Source: an uncultured Bacteroidales bacterium (lineage in GTDB: Bacteria; Bacteroidota; Bacteroidia; Bacteroidales; Bacteroidaceae). Taken from it: a DNA stretch of 7,704 bases. The stretch spans positions 1-7,704 of the forward strand of contig CAMAMZ010000097.1 in NCBI GenBank assembly GCA_945837185.1. Direction: 5' to 3'. The translations under genes and the position numbers were made by a program. Numbering within the stretch: the first letter of the stretch is position 1; each line of letters starts with the position of its first letter. Shown here in pieces: positions 6,469 to 7,704 of the stretch. The notes below the pieces were generated by a model. That model was given only the letters and a program-made list of their open reading frames with translations. It ran no database searches and was not told the DNA's origin.

Positions 6469-7080
6469 ATGTCTACAGCCCTGCTTTCCTCAACCTACTT
6501 CGGACCTGTTCAATGGTATCAGAAACTTCATCGCTATGATGTTTGTCGCTTGGAACAATATGACCACTATGTGAAGCAGACGTATCGCAACCGTTGCGTT
6601 ATAGCTGCCACACAGGGCACACAGGTGCTCTCCATTCCTATTGAACAATACGATGGCCTGAAATGCCCCATGAAAGATATCCGCATCAGCGACCATGGCA
6701 ACTGGCGGCATCTGCATTGGCACGCCTTACTGTCGGCCTATGGAGAGAGTCCGTTCTTTGAATATTATGCCGACGATCTGCAGCCCTTCTTTGAACGGAA
6801 ATGGGAGTTCCTCTTCGACTTCAACTACGAAATTACCTGTAAGGTATGTGAACTGCTCGACGTGCGCCCTACCCTCACCCTTTCCACCGGCTATCAGCCT
6901 GCCCAAGGACAGGAAGCCGACTACCGCGATGCCATCCGCCCCAAGCATCCGCTTCCAGACGCACAGTTTCAAGCCAAACCCTACTACCAGGTGTACCGAC
7001 AGAAACATGGCTTTTTACCAAACCTCAGCATCCTCGACCTGCTGTTCAACGAAGGGAATGAGGCAATTCTTTTTCTTTAA
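6469..7080 (+). CDS. WbqC family protein
   Basis: A 203-residue member of the WbqC-like family, named after a gene in an O-antigen locus; the biochemical activity is not something I can state with certainty. Conserved blocks are FGPVQWYQKL (11-20), HYVKQTYRNRC (33-43), LSIPI (54-58), the HLHWHALLSAYG helix (81-92), DYRDAIRPKHP (151-161), PYYQVY (171-176) and LPNLSILDLLFNEG (183-196), all typical of the family. There is no signal peptide or membrane helix, so a cytoplasmic protein is expected. An upstream TTG at 6436 would add 11 residues, but it lies only 7 nt after the T-tract of the terminator and those residues are not family-like, so the ATG at 6469 is preferred. It follows lepB by 57 nt on the same strand; dapB-lepB-WbqC is, to my knowledge, a recurrent order in Bacteroidota, which suggests an envelope-related role. 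Confidence 0.88.
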   Translation: MSTALLSSTYFGPVQWYQKLHRYDVCRLEQYDHYVKQTYRNRCVIAATQGTQVLSIPIEQYDGLKCPMKDIRISDHGNWRHLHWHALLSAYGESPFFEYYADDLQPFFERKWEFLFDFNYEITCKVCELLDVRPTLTLSTGYQPAQGQEADYRDAIRPKHPLPDAQFQAKPYYQVYRQKHGFLPNLSILDLLFNEGNEAILFL

Positions 7081-7161
7081 CAAGTGACACGCGAAACGTA
7101 AAGAGGTCGAAAAAATCATGTTAAAGGGATATAAAGTGAAGGCATTACAAGGATTTATTTG

Positions 7162-7169
7162 TATTTTTA
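7162..7169 (+). promoter_or_regulatory. Possible promoter -7 element for the DUF3332 lipoprotein gene
   Basis: TATTTTTA matches seven of the eight positions of the TAnnTTTG element (counting the free ones) and lies 29 nt upstream of the ATG at 7199. The whole spacer 7081-7198 is A/T-rich and contains no gene. No T-tract terminator hairpin was found after the WbqC-family gene, so read-through from it is also possible. The match is weak and the surrounding A/T content makes chance occurrence likely. Confidence 0.25.
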
Positions 7170-7198
7170 CCCACAGATACACAGAATATAAAAAAAAT

Positions 7199-7704
7199 AT
7201 GAGCATGAAAAAGTATTTTAAATTCTCCACATTTATTCTTGCCGGTACACTACTCTGTAGTTCCTGCATTGGTTCCTTTGGTTTGTTCAATCGGGTTCTG
7301 GCATGGAACAAAGAGGTTACAGACAACAAGTTTATCAACGAAGTGCTCTTCGTTGTCATCTCACCAGCCTATGCAGTATGCAGCTTCATCGACCTTATCG
7401 TATTCAACTCTGTAGAGTTTTGGAGCGGCTCCAACCCCATGGCTCACCGTGTAGGCAAGACACAACAAATATTAGGTGAAGACGGCAAATATTATGCTGT
7501 AAAGACCTTGAAAGATGGCTATGAGATTACCAAACCCAATGGCGAAGTGTTACAGTATCTCTACGACAGACAGACAGACAGTTGGTCGCAGGTTGTAAAC
7601 GGGGAAACAAAAGAACTCTTCCGCTTTAACAAGGATGGCAGCATCCGCACTTCCTTGCCCGATGGCAGAAAGATGGACGTTACGCTCAACGAGGCTGGTG
7701 TTTA
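7199..7704 (+). CDS. DUF3332 family lipoprotein (3' end cut by window edge)
   Basis: The open frame from ATG 7199 runs to the end of the window without a stop (168 codons visible). It starts MSMKKYFKFS, then a hydrophobic stretch to LLCSSC, a lipoprotein signal in which Cys23 would be lipidated and the preceding residues cleaved by signal peptidase II. The mature protein opens with a strongly conserved region, GSFGLFNRVLAWNKEV (25-40), then a hydrophobic segment at about 46-70 and EFWSGSNPM (73-81), which I recognise as DUF3332, common in Bacteroidota and of unknown function. From about 85 on there are short, repeated strand-turn units (EDGKYYAV, KPNGEVLQYL, NKDGSIRTSL, PDGRKMDVTL) resembling a beta-rich domain. 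A second ATG at 7205 (residue 3) is an alternative start. The DNA contains four GACA units at 7565-7580. Confidence 0.85.
   Translation, partial: MSMKKYFKFSTFILAGTLLCSSCIGSFGLFNRVLAWNKEVTDNKFINEVLFVVISPAYAVCSFIDLIVFNSVEFWSGSNPMAHRVGKTQQILGEDGKYYAVKTLKDGYEITKPNGEVLQYLYDRQTDSWSQVVNGETKELFRFNKDGSIRTSLPDGRKMDVTLNEAGV

Noticed and set aside
7090..7098. CGCGAAACG occurs here and at 4165-4173, both in spacers upstream of plus-strand genes
   Set aside because: A single shared 9-mer with different distances to the genes (27 and 101 nt) and no extended similarity. Chance cannot be excluded.
7015..7359. Minus-strand open frame of 114 codons across the WbqC-DUF3332 spacer
   Set aside because: It lies antisense to the end of one real gene and the signal-peptide region of the next. 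Its composition reflects A/T-rich spacer DNA.
1..7704. Search for CRISPR repeats, tRNA/rRNA, insertion sequences, integrases, toxin-antitoxin pairs or defence genes
   Set aside because: None seen by eye. All long stretches are explained by housekeeping or conserved-unknown genes.

Overview
This 7.7 kb window looks like ordinary chromosomal housekeeping DNA from a member of the Bacteroidota, most likely Bacteroidales of the Prevotella/Bacteroides type. The reasons are: Bacteroidota-typical families (DUF2851, DUF3332, WbqC family, an unusually long LepB with a two-part membrane anchor); A/T-rich spacers without Shine-Dalgarno motifs before the starts; exact matches to the Bacteroidota -7 promoter element TAnnTTTG in the one divergent intergenic region; and an upstream gene remnant ending in the phenylalanine-terminated pattern of outer-membrane barrels. 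No RNA gene, insertion sequence, CRISPR array, integrase or phage gene was seen.

Layout. Positions 1-27 hold the last codons of a plus-strand gene. Two hairpins follow (27-53 and 63-104), the second being a clear intrinsic terminator for the leftward operon. From 4003 down to 115 four minus-strand genes lie close together (gaps of 9, 27 and 28 nt): a DUF2851 protein, a hotdog-fold acyl-CoA thioesterase, dprA (ssDNA-binding RecA loader) and dusB (tRNA dihydrouridine synthase). They probably form one transcription unit, starting from a promoter near 4029-4036 and ending at the 63-104 terminator. A 196-bp divergent region (4004-4199) carries one TAnnTTTG element in each direction. To the right, on the plus strand, come dapB (lysine/diaminopimelate synthesis), lepB (signal peptidase I) 7 nt later, a WbqC-family gene, and, after a 118-nt spacer, a DUF3332 lipoprotein gene cut off by the window edge.

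How the genes work together. The rightward genes have an envelope theme: DapB makes the precursor of peptidoglycan diaminopimelate, LepB cleaves signal peptides of exported proteins, the WbqC family has been linked to surface polysaccharide loci, and the last gene encodes a predicted lipoprotein. The leftward genes are a mixed housekeeping set (DNA processing, thioester hydrolysis, tRNA modification).

I did not find a clear new multi-gene system. The best second looks are (i) two mutually exclusive hairpins overlapping the lepB stop codon, which form a possible translation-sensitive terminator before the WbqC-family gene, and (ii) the acidic/histidine motif set plus C-terminal cysteine cluster of the DUF2851 protein, which could suggest a metal-dependent nuclease-like enzyme beside dprA.
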